Positions 47,175 through 55,264 of a DNA stretch of 64,000 bases are shown one piece after another. Under the pieces are notes generated by a model that was not told where the DNA came from, searched no databases, and was given only the letters and a program-made list of their open reading frames with translations. Each line of letters begins with the position of its first letter. Within the stretch, counting starts at the first letter, position 1. Location of the stretch: NCBI GenBank assembly GCA_965246745.1, contig OZ251980.1, positions 3,534,001 to 3,598,000 on the forward strand. The letters are read 5' to 3'. Source of the DNA: JANXMY01 sp965246745. Lineage in GTDB: Bacteria; Armatimonadota; Armatimonadia; Armatimonadales; Capsulimonadaceae. A program made the position numbers and the translations under genes.

Positions 47175-47198
47175 CTTTTGCTGCGCCCCTGCGTTATT

Positions 47199-48545
47199 AT
47201 GTTCAAAAAAATCCTCATCGCCAACCGGGGCGACATTGCCGTCCGGGTCATCCGGGCCGCCCGCGAGCTGAAAATCGCCACGGTCGCCGTGTATTCCCAG
47301 GCCGACGCCGACTCGCTCCATGTCCGATTGGCCGATGAAGCCGTCTGCATCGGACCGCCCGAGCGTAAAGGCTCGTATCTCAACGCCCCCAATATCCTCA
47401 GCGCCGCCGTCATCACCGGCTGCGATGCCGTTCATCCCGGCATCGGCTTTCTCGCCGAAGTGGCGTCGTTCGCCGAAATGTGCGACGCCATCGGCCTCAA
47501 ATACATCGGCCCGCCGGTCCGCGCGATTGAGCTGATGGGCGACAAGATCGAAGCGCGGGCGACAATGGAACGCGCGGGCGTCCCGATTGTTCCCGGCACC
47601 AACACCGCCCTCCGCGACCCGCTCGAAGCCGCCAAAGTAGCCTCTAAAATCGGCTTCCCCGTGATGATCAAAGCCGCCGGCGGCGGCGGCGGACGCGGCA
47701 TCCGGGTCGTCCAAAACGAGGAAGAATTCCCAAAAATCTTAAAAACCGCCCAGGTCGAAGCCGAGTCGTCGTTCGGCAATGCCGATGTATATATCGAAAA
47801 GTTCATTGAGCATTTCCGGCATATTGAAGTGCAGATTTTGGCCGATCAGCACGGAAACGTGCTGCATCTCGGCGAGCGCGACTGCTCGCTCCAGACCCAG
47901 CGCTACCAAAAAATGGTCGAGGAAGCCCCCGCGCCGCATCTCGATCCGGCCGTCAGGAGGCGCATCTGCGACGCCGCCGTCAAAGCCGCCCGCGCCGCAA
48001 ACTACGCCAACGCCGGCACCGTCGAGTTCATCGCCGCCCCGGACGGCAAATTTTACTTCATGGAAATGAACACGCGGCTTCAAATCGAGCACCCCATCAC
48101 CGAAATGGTCACAGGCATAGACTTAGTCAAATGGCAGATCAAGATCGCGGCGGGCGACAAGCTGCCGTTCCATCAGCGCGACATTCACTGGGACGGCCAC
48201 GCGATTGAAGTCCGCCTCACCGCCCGCGACCCCGCCCGCGACTTTGCGCCGTCGGCCGGCAAAATCACCAGCCTGCGCCTCCCCGGCGGCCTCGGTGTCC
48301 GCATTGACACCCACGTCTACGCCGGCTACGAAGTCCCGCCATACTATGATTCAATGATCGCCAAAATCATTGTCTGGGACGACACCCGCGACGCCGCCAT
48401 CAACCGCATGCAGCGAGCATTGGATGAAGTCGAGATCGGCGGCGTCAAGACCGACTTGGAGTACCACAAAAAGATACTCGCCAACGCCGCCTTCCGCAAA
48501 GGCGACCTCAACACCAAGTTCCTGGCAACCCACGTCACGGAGTAG
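47199..48545 (+). CDS. accC: Biotin carboxylase, acetyl-CoA carboxylase subunit
   Basis: 448 residues, full length. Motifs: ILIANRGDIAVRVIRAARE, HPGIGFLAEVASFAE (usually HPGYGFLSEN), the ATP-grasp glycine loop KAAGGGGGRGIRVV, and EMNTRLQIEHPITEMVTGID with the catalytic Glu/Arg. It carboxylates biotin on AccB using ATP and bicarbonate. The ATG is 24 bp after the 19-bp repeat array. No Shine-Dalgarno is obvious and the leader is occupied by repeats, which is unusual for an essential gene. Confidence 0.95.
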   Translation: MFKKILIANRGDIAVRVIRAARELKIATVAVYSQADADSLHVRLADEAVCIGPPERKGSYLNAPNILSAAVITGCDAVHPGIGFLAEVASFAEMCDAIGLKYIGPPVRAIELMGDKIEARATMERAGVPIVPGTNTALRDPLEAAKVASKIGFPVMIKAAGGGGGRGIRVVQNEEEFPKILKTAQVEAESSFGNADVYIEKFIEHFRHIEVQILADQHGNVLHLGERDCSLQTQRYQKMVEEAPAPHLDPAVRRRICDAAVKAARAANYANAGTVEFIAAPDGKFYFMEMNTRLQIEHPITEMVTGIDLVKWQIKIAAGDKLPFHQRDIHWDGHAIEVRLTARDPARDFAPSAGKITSLRLPGGLGVRIDTHVYAGYEVPPYYDSMIAKIIVWDDTRDAAINRMQRALDEVEIGGVKTDLEYHKKILANAAFRKGDLNTKFLATHVTE

Positions 48546-48554
48546 GGGACAGGC

Positions 48555-48830
48555 ATGTACGACAAGGCAAAAATTCGGGCGGCTAAACTGCAAATGCGTC
48601 GGGTTTTGCTCGAAGAATGGGACCCTATCGGTGTGCGAAATGAGCCGATGGCCCAAGACGAATATGACTCTTATTTAGGGCATATCTATACTCTACTGGC
48701 CCAAGACGCCTCCGAACACCAGCTCGCGAAGCATCTCAATGAACTGGAAACTGTAGATATGGGCGGCAGCCCGCGCCCGCAGGAAAAGCTCCTCGCCGTC
48801 GCGCGTTCGCTCAAGAGGATAAACCTCTAG
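48555..48830 (+). CDS. Small conserved-looking protein, DUF1871-like
   Basis: 91 residues, all helical. VLLEEWDPIGVRNEPMAQDE then YDSYLGHIYTLLAQDASEHQ follows the pattern of small bacterial proteins with a WDPIGV...DEYDxY motif, which I associate with DUF1871. The start is set by AGGGG eight bases upstream; 9 bp after accC. Role unknown; proteins of this type often occur beside toxin genes, and a BrnT-type toxin gene follows after a gap. Confidence 0.6.
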   Translation: MYDKAKIRAAKLQMRRVLLEEWDPIGVRNEPMAQDEYDSYLGHIYTLLAQDASEHQLAKHLNELETVDMGGSPRPQEKLLAVARSLKRINL

Positions 48831-48835
48831 CCGGA

Positions 48836-48880
48836 ACCTACCCCGGCTCGTCCCTCGCCGACCCTCCCGCAACGGGAAGG
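48836..48880. repeat. Single arm of a family A element
   Basis: ACCTACCCCGGCTCG, CCTCGCCGACCCTCCC and CGGGAAGG match the left arm of 5033-5186 almost base for base, but no right arm follows. It looks like a half element left by deletion. Confidence 0.8.
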
Positions 48881-48933
48881 TGAGGAGTAAGACGCTGCTG
48901 CTGGCACTGAAATCATAACCTGCTGTTTTCGGC

Positions 48934-48939
48934 TATAAT
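48934..48939 (+). promoter_or_regulatory. -10 box giving a leaderless brnT mRNA
   Basis: TATAAT, 5 nt before the brnT ATG, no Shine-Dalgarno. A perfect -10 hexamer at this distance puts the start codon at the transcript 5' end. Confidence 0.6.
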
Positions 48940-48944
48940 GCAGT

Positions 48945-49217
48945 ATGGACTTTGCGTGGGACCCGGACAAAGCCGAGAGCAACAAGCAAAAGCACGGCAT
49001 CACGTTTGACGAAGCGCGAAGCGTGTTTTTCGATCCGCTTGCGACCACTTTTGCTGACGAAGCCCATTCGGAAACGGAAGTCCGCGAGTTTATCGTTGGG
49101 CATTCCCGCCAAAGCCGGCTTCTCGTGGTCTGTTTCACGCAGCGTCAAGACGGCATCCGGCTCATTACGGCGCGGGTTGCCACACGGCTAGAGCGTCAGG
49201 ATTATGAAAATGGCTAA
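48945..49217 (+). CDS. brnT: BrnT-family ribonuclease toxin
   Basis: 90 residues with the family signature: MDFAWDPDKAESNKQKHGIT then FDEARSVFFDP at the N-terminus, and IRLITARVATRLERQDYE at the C-terminus. BrnT is a RelE-fold ribonuclease that blocks translation; its antitoxin normally represses the operon. The next gene overlaps by 14 bp and should encode the antitoxin. A perfect -10 box lies 5 nt upstream of the ATG. Confidence 0.9.
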   Translation: MDFAWDPDKAESNKQKHGITFDEARSVFFDPLATTFADEAHSETEVREFIVGHSRQSRLLVVCFTQRQDGIRLITARVATRLERQDYENG

Positions 49218-49455
49218 CAACTCCCAACTAACAATTGCAGACCCGGATACGTTCTCTGATGAAATGCTTCCTGAGTACCGCTTCGATTACAGCAAAGCCC
49301 GGCCGAACCGTTTTGTTCAGCGCGACAATGCCGCGCAGACAATCCACTTGGATGATGATGTTGCGGCGGTGTTCACCACCGAAGCCTCAGTCAACGCGGT
49401 TTTGCGGGCGCTGATCCAAACCATGCCGCCGGCCTCCCGCCGCGAGTCCTCCTAA
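49204..49455 (+). CDS. Antitoxin partner of BrnT
   Basis: 83 residues. The segment EMLPEYRFDYSKARPNRF, then IHLDDDVAAVFTTEASVNAVLRAL, resembles the short antitoxin-type proteins found behind BrnT toxins: an N-terminal toxin-binding tail and a C-terminal strand-helix-helix. It lacks the longer RHH region of classical BrnA. Two ATGs (49204, 49210) are possible, both inside brnT. Confidence 0.72.
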   Translation: MKMANNSQLTIADPDTFSDEMLPEYRFDYSKARPNRFVQRDNAAQTIHLDDDVAAVFTTEASVNAVLRALIQTMPPASRRESS

Positions 49456-49462
49456 CGGCCTT

Positions 49463-49798
49463 ATGCCCAAATCCCGCCGGAAGCCGCCGCGTGTGCTGTC
49501 TCTGCCCCGCCTGACCGTTTCGCTGGGGCTGGGCCTCGTTTTGGCGCTCAGCACCTTCGGCTTTGTCCATTTTACGGGGATTACACTCGAAAAGCAGGCG
49601 CATTTCGCGCCCGACTCGGCGCACCCGTGGGACGGCTATGCCGCCGTCTGCCTCTTTCTTGCAATGGCGGCGACGGCCGTGCTGCTGCTGAACAAGCGCG
49701 ACCCCGCCCCCATGCGCTGGCGGCGGGGGCGAACGCGAAATCTCCGCCCAACGCGGGCGAAACGACGGCGGCGTTCGGGTACAATACCCCTACCATGA
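49463..49798 (+). CDS. Small membrane protein upstream of nusB
   Basis: 111 residues with two hydrophobic helices (VSLGLGLVLALSTFGFVHF, about 19-37; AAVCLFLAMAATAVLLLN, about 60-77) and a very basic C-terminus. The stop overlaps the nusB ATG (ATGA). The basic tail region also contains the putative nusB promoter. Function unknown. The call rests on plausible topology and operon geometry. Confidence 0.5.
   Translation: MPKSRRKPPRVLSLPRLTVSLGLGLVLALSTFGFVHFTGITLEKQAHFAPDSAHPWDGYAAVCLFLAMAATAVLLLNKRDPAPMRWRRGRTRNLRPTRAKRRRRSGTIPLP
49780..49785 (+). promoter_or_regulatory. -10 box close to the nusB start
   Basis: TACAAT, 9 nt before the nusB ATG, inside the end of the preceding small gene. It would give a leader of only two or three bases. 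Confidence 0.4.
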
Positions 49799-50307
49799 CA
49801 CCCGACAGCACGCATCCTCACAGCCCCGCCCATTCGGGCGGCGACCCGCGCTCCACCCGCCGCGAAGCCCGCGAGCTGGCCCTGCGGATGCTGTTTCAGC
49901 TTGACCTCGGCCATCAGCCCGTAGACGAAGTGGTCGAAGCGGCGCTGGCCCAGTCCCCGCTGGAAGGCGCAAACCGCGAGTATGCCGAGATTTTAGTCCG
50001 CGAAACGCTGACGCACATCGCCGAGATTGACCCGCGCCTCGCCGCGCTGACCCCCGACTGGAACGCCGACCGGCAGGCGGTCGTAGACCGGAACATTCTG
50101 CGCCTGGCATCGTATGAGCTGCTGTACCGGCCCGATGCCCCCGTCGCCGCCGTGGTTAACGAAGCGGTCGAGCTGGCGAAAAAATACAGCACCGCCGAAT
50201 CGGGCCGCTTTGTCAACGGGGTGCTGGGCGCTTTGGCCCGGCAGCCGCGCGGCGGGGCGGACGCCGAAACGGAACCAAACACGGAGGGCGACGCCGGTGC
50301 GGTTTGA
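49795..50307 (+). CDS. nusB: Transcription antitermination protein NusB
   Basis: 170 residues, all helical. The core has RREARELALRMLFQLDLG, VDRNILRLASYELLYRP and VAAVVNEAVELAKKYSTAES then GRFVNGVLGAL, standard NusB blocks. With NusE/S10 it forms the rRNA antitermination complex. It has a ~20-residue disordered N-terminal extension (His/Pro/Ser-rich) and a short acidic tail. Start fixed by ATGA overlap and the nearby -10 box. The tail overlaps the acetyltransferase start. Confidence 0.93.
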   Translation: MTPDSTHPHSPAHSGGDPRSTRREARELALRMLFQLDLGHQPVDEVVEAALAQSPLEGANREYAEILVRETLTHIAEIDPRLAALTPDWNADRQAVVDRNILRLASYELLYRPDAPVAAVVNEAVELAKKYSTAESGRFVNGVLGALARQPRGGADAETEPNTEGDAGAV

Positions 50308-50770
50308 GCTGCGGCCTCTGGCCCTCCCGGAAGCCGAAACCGTCGCCGGCTGGGCGCAGGACGCCGCCGACGTGCGGTTTTTGACAGGCGGCGAGGATTT
50401 CCCCCTGACGGCCGGCGACGTGGCGGCGTGGACCTACGAATGCGACTACGCGCTGACCCTGCGGCGGGGCGGCGACCTGGCCGCCTACGCCGAGATCGTG
50501 GAGGACGTGGTCGAGCAGGACGTGGAAATCCAGCACCTGCTGGTCGCCCCCGACCTGCGCTCGGCGGGCGTCGGACGCGCGATGCTTACGCGCGTCTGCG
50601 CGTTTCTCGCCGAGCTGAAGCCCTACCTCGAAGTCTGGCTGCGGGTCCACCGCGAAAACGCCCCCGCGCTGGCCTGCGCCGCCGCCGCCGGCTTCGAGGC
50701 CGTTGAAAAGATGTCCGGCCCGCGCTTTTTTTGGCTCAAAAAATCCCTCGCAAAGTCTGACCGCTTATGA
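50297..50770 (+). CDS. GNAT-family N-acetyltransferase
   Basis: 157 residues. Motif A is QHLLVAPDLRSAGVGRAMLTRV (the R-x-x-G-x-G/A acetyl-CoA loop here SAGVGR), followed by LEVWLRVHRENAPALACAAA then AGFEAV (motif B). The start is GTG with GGAGG nine bases before, inside the end of nusB. The stop overlaps dcd (ATGA). The substrate is unknown; operon position between nusB and dcd gives no clue. Confidence 0.82.
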   Translation: MRFELRPLALPEAETVAGWAQDAADVRFLTGGEDFPLTAGDVAAWTYECDYALTLRRGGDLAAYAEIVEDVVEQDVEIQHLLVAPDLRSAGVGRAMLTRVCAFLAELKPYLEVWLRVHRENAPALACAAAAGFEAVEKMSGPRFFWLKKSLAKSDRL

Positions 50771-51363
50771 TCCTTTCCGACCGCAGCATCAAAGAGTATA
50801 TCGCCGCCGGGCGCATTGTCCTGACGCCTTACGACGAGGAGTTAGTCCAGCCGGCTTCGATTGACATTCGCCTGGATGGGCGCTTTCGCGTGTTCCGAAA
50901 CTACCGCTACTCGTGCATTGACCCCAAAGCCGTCCAGCAGGATTTGACCGAGCTGGTGGAAGTCGCCGACGATGAGCCGTTTATTGTTCATCCCGGCGAG
51001 TTTATTCTCGGCAACACGGTCGAGCGCATCAAGCTCGGCGATGATTTAGTCAGCCGGCTTGAAGGAAAAAGTTCACTGGGCCGGCTTGGCCTGATTGTTC
51101 ACGCCACGGCGGGGTATGTGGACCCCGGATTTGAGGGTAACATTACGCTGGAATTGTCCAATGTCGCCAATCTGCCCATTCGCCTGTATCCCGGCATGAA
51201 AGTCGGGCAGTTGTCGTTTTTTGCCATGAGCACCCCCGCCGACCGGCCTTACGGACACCCGAGCCTCGGCAGCAAGTACAAAGGCCAGTCGGCCCCGACG
51301 GCCAGCCGCATGCACTTAAATTTCTCCGACAATCCACCCCATGACGCAAAGGACACCGAGTAG
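50767..51363 (+). CDS. dcd: dCTP deaminase
   Basis: 198 residues of the trimeric dUTPase-fold deaminase. Motifs: MILSDRSIKEYIAAGRI at the start, EGKSSLGRLGLIVHATAGYV then DPGFEGNITLELSN with the catalytic Glu, and YPGMKVGQLSFFAM. It makes dUTP from dCTP for dTMP synthesis. The longer Dcd-Dut type cannot be excluded without alignment. Translation is coupled to the acetyltransferase gene by ATGA. The next gene starts immediately after its TAG. Confidence 0.92.
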   Translation: MILSDRSIKEYIAAGRIVLTPYDEELVQPASIDIRLDGRFRVFRNYRYSCIDPKAVQQDLTELVEVADDEPFIVHPGEFILGNTVERIKLGDDLVSRLEGKSSLGRLGLIVHATAGYVDPGFEGNITLELSNVANLPIRLYPGMKVGQLSFFAMSTPADRPYGHPSLGSKYKGQSAPTASRMHLNFSDNPPHDAKDTE

Positions 51364-52566
51364 ATGACGATCTCCAATTACCAAGTGCTTCAGCGAGGCG
51401 CGGACGGCAAAGCGTCTGTGACGCTCGACAGCGGCGAAACGGTGACGCTGGGCACCGGCGGGCCGTACACGGTCGGCGGGGCGCACAATGTCCTGGTCGG
51501 GGACCTGTGGGTGCTGGCGGGCCAAAGCAACATGCAGGGGGTGGGGGAACTCGCCGATCTGGAACCCCCGCACCCGCTGGTGCATTCGTTTCAGTCCCGC
51601 GAAGAATGGGCGCCTGCCGAAGAGCCGCTGCACTGGCCCGAAGAGTCGCCCCGCCCGATCCATCGCCTGCTGATGGGCCTGCCGGAAGCCCCCGCGCCGC
51701 GCGACACCGGCCGGCTCAAAGGCGCGGGCCTCGGGCTGACATTCGCCAAAGCGATGGCCGACGCGACCGGCGTGCCCGTCGGCCTCATCCCGTCGGCCCA
51801 CGGCGGGACTTCCATGCAGCAGTGGGAGCCGTCGCGCAAAAGCATGGGCGGCGGCTCGCTGTACGGCGCGACTTTGGCGCGGGTCGCCGCCGCCGGCGGC
51901 AAAGTGGCGGGAATGCTGTGGTATCAAGGGGAGTCCGATTCGGACTCGGCCAATGCCGCGCTGTACACGCAGCGCATGACCGAGCTGGTGCAGTCGTTTC
52001 GGGCCGATTTCGGTCAGCCCGCCCTGCCGTTTTATCTGGTCCAGCTCGGCGGCTTTGTCACGGCCGCCGACACGTCAGGGCACGACTCGTGGAGCCGCAT
52101 TCGGGAATTGCAGCGCACTCTGCCCGAGCTGCTGCCGCCGCCCGCCGCCGTGGTGTCGGCGGTGGACTGCGGCCTCGACGACCTAATCCATGTAGACACG
52201 CCGGGCCTCAAAGCGCTGGGCCGCCGCCTGGCGATGGTCGCCCTCGGCGAGCCTGCCCCCGCCCTCGGCCTTGTCTCCTACGACCCCGCCCGGCATGAAA
52301 TCCGCGTCTCGTTTGCAAACGTTCAGGGCACGCTGACTGCCGCCGGCCGCCCCGCCGGGTTTTCCCTGCGCGACGGCCAATCCGCCGAAGTCCCGCTGAT
52401 TTACAAAATCGTCTTAGACGGCTCCGACGCCGTGCTGAAGCTGACTGAAGACCCGTCGCCCGCCGGCCTCCATCTTTGGTACGGCTACGGCTTTGCGCCG
52501 TACTGCAACCTGGTGGACAGCGCCGGGGCCGCCGTCCCCGCCTTCGGCCCCGTGCCGATAAGGTAG
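51364..52566 (+). CDS. Sialate O-acetylesterase-like SGNH hydrolase
   Basis: 400 residues. Catalytic Ser block LWVLAGQSNMQGVGEL (Ser about 55), then GLIPSAHGGTSMQQWEP and GMLWYQGESDSD, plus a C-terminal block around DDLIHVDTPGLKALGRRLA with the Asp-x-x-His dyad. No signal peptide is visible, so it is probably cytoplasmic, unlike most family members. Possible targets are O-acetylated sugars. The ATG directly follows the dcd stop with no gap. Confidence 0.82.
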   Translation: MTISNYQVLQRGADGKASVTLDSGETVTLGTGGPYTVGGAHNVLVGDLWVLAGQSNMQGVGELADLEPPHPLVHSFQSREEWAPAEEPLHWPEESPRPIHRLLMGLPEAPAPRDTGRLKGAGLGLTFAKAMADATGVPVGLIPSAHGGTSMQQWEPSRKSMGGGSLYGATLARVAAAGGKVAGMLWYQGESDSDSANAALYTQRMTELVQSFRADFGQPALPFYLVQLGGFVTAADTSGHDSWSRIRELQRTLPELLPPPAAVVSAVDCGLDDLIHVDTPGLKALGRRLAMVALGEPAPALGLVSYDPARHEIRVSFANVQGTLTAAGRPAGFSLRDGQSAEVPLIYKIVLDGSDAVLKLTEDPSPAGLHLWYGYGFAPYCNLVDSAGAAVPAFGPVPIR

Positions 52567-52571
52567 TTCTC

Positions 52572-52862
52572 ATGCCGCAGCTCCTGTTTGTCGTGGACGA
52601 CACGCTGTTTATCAAAAAGCGCGGCCTCGGACTTCTCCCCGGCTTTCCCGGCGTTTGGGGCGATGGAGAAGCGGCCGCCGGCGACATGGTTGAACTCCGG
52701 GCCGCAGGGTCCGCCCCGATTGTGACGCGCATCAAAGGCTTGGACTGGCAGCCGCGTGGCAGCGCCGACCCGAACCGGGTAAAATCGGGCTGGATCGGAT
52801 TTGTCCTGGTTGACCTGCCGCCCGGCTCCGCGAAACCAGGGGACGAAGTATGGACACTTTAA
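52572..52862 (+). CDS. Small protein with EF-Tu domain 2-like beta barrel
   Basis: 96 residues. FVVDDTLFIKKRGLGLLPGF, GDMVELRAAGSAP, TRIKGLDWQP and LVDLPPGSAKPGDEVW follow the strand order of EF-Tu domain 2 (R-G-x-x-L-x-P-G, D-x-V-E-L, G-x-E/D). Free-standing barrels of this kind are annotated as elongation-factor-like with no known role. It begins 5 bp after the esterase stop. Confidence 0.62.
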   Translation: MPQLLFVVDDTLFIKKRGLGLLPGFPGVWGDGEAAAGDMVELRAAGSAPIVTRIKGLDWQPRGSADPNRVKSGWIGFVLVDLPPGSAKPGDEVWTL

Positions 52863-52926
52863 TCACAGAGGGCAAAGCAGGCACAACGCTCGACTTGAAA
52901 AATTACAAACAGGCAGGCAAAAAGCG

Positions 52927-53493
52927 ATGGAAGCAACCTACACGCTCGAAAACAGCGATTACCTGCGCTTTAACGGGTATGTCATCAATCGGGTTCCGGC
53001 GCTGAAGCGGCAGATACTCCTGCGTTTTTTCTTCCTGCCCGTGCTGATCGCCGCCGAGACCTATTTCTTTCATCTGGGGCTGGCTACCTCGCTGCTTGAA
53101 GTGGCGGCGTTTACGGCAGCCTGGGTCGGGTATCTGGTCTGGGCACAGCGGCGGGCCGTGACTGCGATGGCGCAGGCGAGGCCGGGCGCTCTCGGCCTGC
53201 ACACGGTCGCCTTGCAGCCCGACGGCTTTTATAGCCAGACCCCGGTGCAGGACACGCGGGTCAAGTGGGCGAACATCACCGAAGTCGCGGACAGTCCGCA
53301 GATGATTGTGCTGTTTCTGTCGCCGCGCTACGGCTTCATCATCCCGAAACGCGCGTTTGCCGGGGAAGGTGCCGCGCAGACGTTTCTCGACACGGCGCGG
53401 GCGTACCGGCAAAGCGCACTCGACGGCACTCAGCCGATGCTGCCGCCCCCGCTTCCGGCGTCCTGGCCGCCCGCGCCGCAGCGCCTTGTTTAA
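52927..53493 (+). CDS. YcxB-like membrane protein
   Basis: 188 residues. Short N-terminal region, two closely spaced transmembrane helices (about 38-75), then a cytoplasmic domain with FYSQTPVQDTRVKWANITEVAD and RYGFIIPKRAF, the pattern of the YcxB family (W-x-x-I/V-x-x-V, then I-P-K-R-A/F). Role unknown. A Pro-rich tail ends the protein. A 64-bp gap before the ATG at 52927 holds a short frame that I judged non-coding. Confidence 0.68.
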   Translation: MEATYTLENSDYLRFNGYVINRVPALKRQILLRFFFLPVLIAAETYFFHLGLATSLLEVAAFTAAWVGYLVWAQRRAVTAMAQARPGALGLHTVALQPDGFYSQTPVQDTRVKWANITEVADSPQMIVLFLSPRYGFIIPKRAFAGEGAAQTFLDTARAYRQSALDGTQPMLPPPLPASWPPAPQRLV

Positions 53494-53503
53494 ACCATAG
53501 ACT

Positions 53504-54373
53504 ATGACACAACCCATCTTACTCGACGGCACGGCGACGGCGAAAATTATTCGCGCCGAAGTCGCGGCGGGCGCAAAAGCGCTGACGGCGGCGACAGGCG
53601 TTGTCCCGGTGCTGGCGGCGATCCTCGCGGGCGATGACCCGGCGTCGGCAACCTACGTTGCCATGAAGGAACGCGCCTGCGCCCGTGCGGGGATCGGCTC
53701 GCGGACGTATCCGTTTGCAAATAATGCGTCGGAAGCGGAGATTGCGGACTGCTTGGCAATGCTGAACGCCGACCCGGCGGTTCACGGCATTCTGGTCCAG
53801 CACCCGCTCCCCAAGCACATAGACGAGCCGGCGGTGCTGTCGCGCATGGACCCGAAGAAAGATGTAGACGGCATCGCGCCGATCTCGCTGGGCCGATTGG
53901 TCGCCGGGCTGCCCGCGTTTCAGTCATGCACCCCGGCGGGCATGATTGAGCTGATGCGGCGTTATGCTCTGCCGATGGCGGGAAAGCATGCAGTGGTTGT
54001 GGGCCGCTCGGTCATCTTAGGCAAGCCGCTGGCCCTGCTGCTGCTCCAGGAAAACGCGACGGTGACAATCTGCCATTCGCGGACGCCGAACCTTGCCGAA
54101 CTCACCCGTCAGGCCGATATTCTCTGCGCGTGCGTCGGCAAGCCCGAGATGATCACGGCGGAGATGGTCAAGCCCGGCGCGGTGGTTTTGGATGCCGGGT
54201 ACAACCGGGTCGAAGGCCGGGCGCACGATGTCGGGGACGCTGACTTCGAAGCCGTGTCGAAAATCGCCTCGGCGATTACGCCCGTGCCCGGCGGGGTCGG
54301 CCCGATGACCATTGCGATGCTGCTGCAAAACACGCTGCGGGCCGCCCAAACGGCGGCTGGAAAGTCTGCTTAG
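53504..54373 (+). CDS. folD: Methylenetetrahydrofolate dehydrogenase/cyclohydrolase
   Basis: 289 residues. Catalytic Lys block SATYVAMKERACARAGI (Lys about 54), HGILVQHPLPKHIDEPAV, DPKKDVDGIAP, the NADP site VVVGRSVILGKPLALLLL and the C-terminal PVPGGVGPMTIAMLLQN are all intact. It interconverts methylene-, methenyl- and formyl-THF. It is 10 bp after the YcxB-like gene and abuts ispA; the usual xseA/xseB between folD and ispA are missing. Confidence 0.95.
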   Translation: MTQPILLDGTATAKIIRAEVAAGAKALTAATGVVPVLAAILAGDDPASATYVAMKERACARAGIGSRTYPFANNASEAEIADCLAMLNADPAVHGILVQHPLPKHIDEPAVLSRMDPKKDVDGIAPISLGRLVAGLPAFQSCTPAGMIELMRRYALPMAGKHAVVVGRSVILGKPLALLLLQENATVTICHSRTPNLAELTRQADILCACVGKPEMITAEMVKPGAVVLDAGYNRVEGRAHDVGDADFEAVSKIASAITPVPGGVGPMTIAMLLQNTLRAAQTAAGKSA

Positions 54374-55264
54374 TTGTTCGACCTGGCCGCTTATCTTGCC
54401 GAGCGCCGCGCTCTCACCGACCGCGCTTTGGATGCCTACCTGCCGGAAGCGGATGCCCTGCCGCCGCGCCTGCACGATGCGATGCGCTATTCGCTTTTCT
54501 GCGGCGGCAAGCGCCTGCGCCCGATTTTGGTCTACGCCGGGGCCGAAGCGGTCGGCGGCGCGGTGGAATGGGTCACCCCGCTGGCCTGCGCGGTGGAATG
54601 CATTCACACGTTTTCGCTGATCCACGACGACCTGCCGGCGATTGATGACGACGACCTGCGGCGGGGCAGCCCGACTTCGCATGTCGTCTACGGCGAAGCG
54701 ATGGCGATTCTCGCGGGCGACGCGCTTTTAGCGCTGGCGTTTGACTTGATCGCCGAATGCCGGGTGCATGTCCCCGCCGAGCGCGTTCTCGACGCCGTCG
54801 CGATGGTCGCCCGCGCGTCAGGGACGCGCGGCATGGTCGGCGGGCAGGTGTCGGATATTGAAAGCGAAGGCCGAAGCGACCTCGACGAAACAACTGTTGC
54901 GTCTATTCATGCCCGCAAGACCGGGGCGCTTTTGCTGGCGTCGCTGCTGGCCGGGGCGCGGCTCTGCGGCGCGGCCCCGGCCGAGGAACGGGCGCTGCAT
55001 GTCTACGGGGCGCAGACCGGGCTGGCGTTCCAAATCACCGACGATATTTTGGATTTGGAAGGCGACGCCGAAAAGATCGGCAAGCCGGTCGGCAGCGACT
55101 TAAAACAGGACAAAGCCACCTACCCCAAAGTGCTCGGCATTCCCGCCTCCCGCGCCCTCGCCCGCCGCGCCTGCGACACCGCCCTGTCCGCCCTCAGCGC
55201 GTTCGGCCCCGCCGCCGACCCCCTCCGCGCCCTCGCGCACTACATTGTCGAGCGCGAAAGCTAA
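54374..55264 (+). CDS. ispA: Polyprenyl synthetase, farnesyl/geranylgeranyl diphosphate synthase
   Basis: 296 residues. FARM is LIHDDLPAIDDDDLRRG (DDxxxxD type with CLD-like insertion), SARM is FQITDDILDLEGD, and MRYSLFCGGKRLRP and GGQVSDIESEG match the IspA type. It chains isopentenyl units for bactoprenol, quinones or carotenoids. The start is TTG directly after the folD TAG. It is convergent with lipB, the stops overlapping by 4 bp. Chain length cannot be fixed from sequence by eye. Confidence 0.92.
   Translation: MFDLAAYLAERRALTDRALDAYLPEADALPPRLHDAMRYSLFCGGKRLRPILVYAGAEAVGGAVEWVTPLACAVECIHTFSLIHDDLPAIDDDDLRRGSPTSHVVYGEAMAILAGDALLALAFDLIAECRVHVPAERVLDAVAMVARASGTRGMVGGQVSDIESEGRSDLDETTVASIHARKTGALLLASLLAGARLCGAAPAEERALHVYGAQTGLAFQITDDILDLEGDAEKIGKPVGSDLKQDKATYPKVLGIPASRALARRACDTALSALSAFGPAADPLRALAHYIVERES

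Noticed and set aside
46320..48545. A 741-codon open frame reading through the 19-bp array into accC
   Set aside because: It exists only because the repeat unit has no stops. The accC protein begins with its conserved MFKKILIANRGD at 47199, and the upstream part has no homology pattern.
52850..53000. Short frame starting at the end of the EF-Tu-like gene
   Set aside because: It overlaps the YcxB-like gene in another frame and has no plausible protein features.
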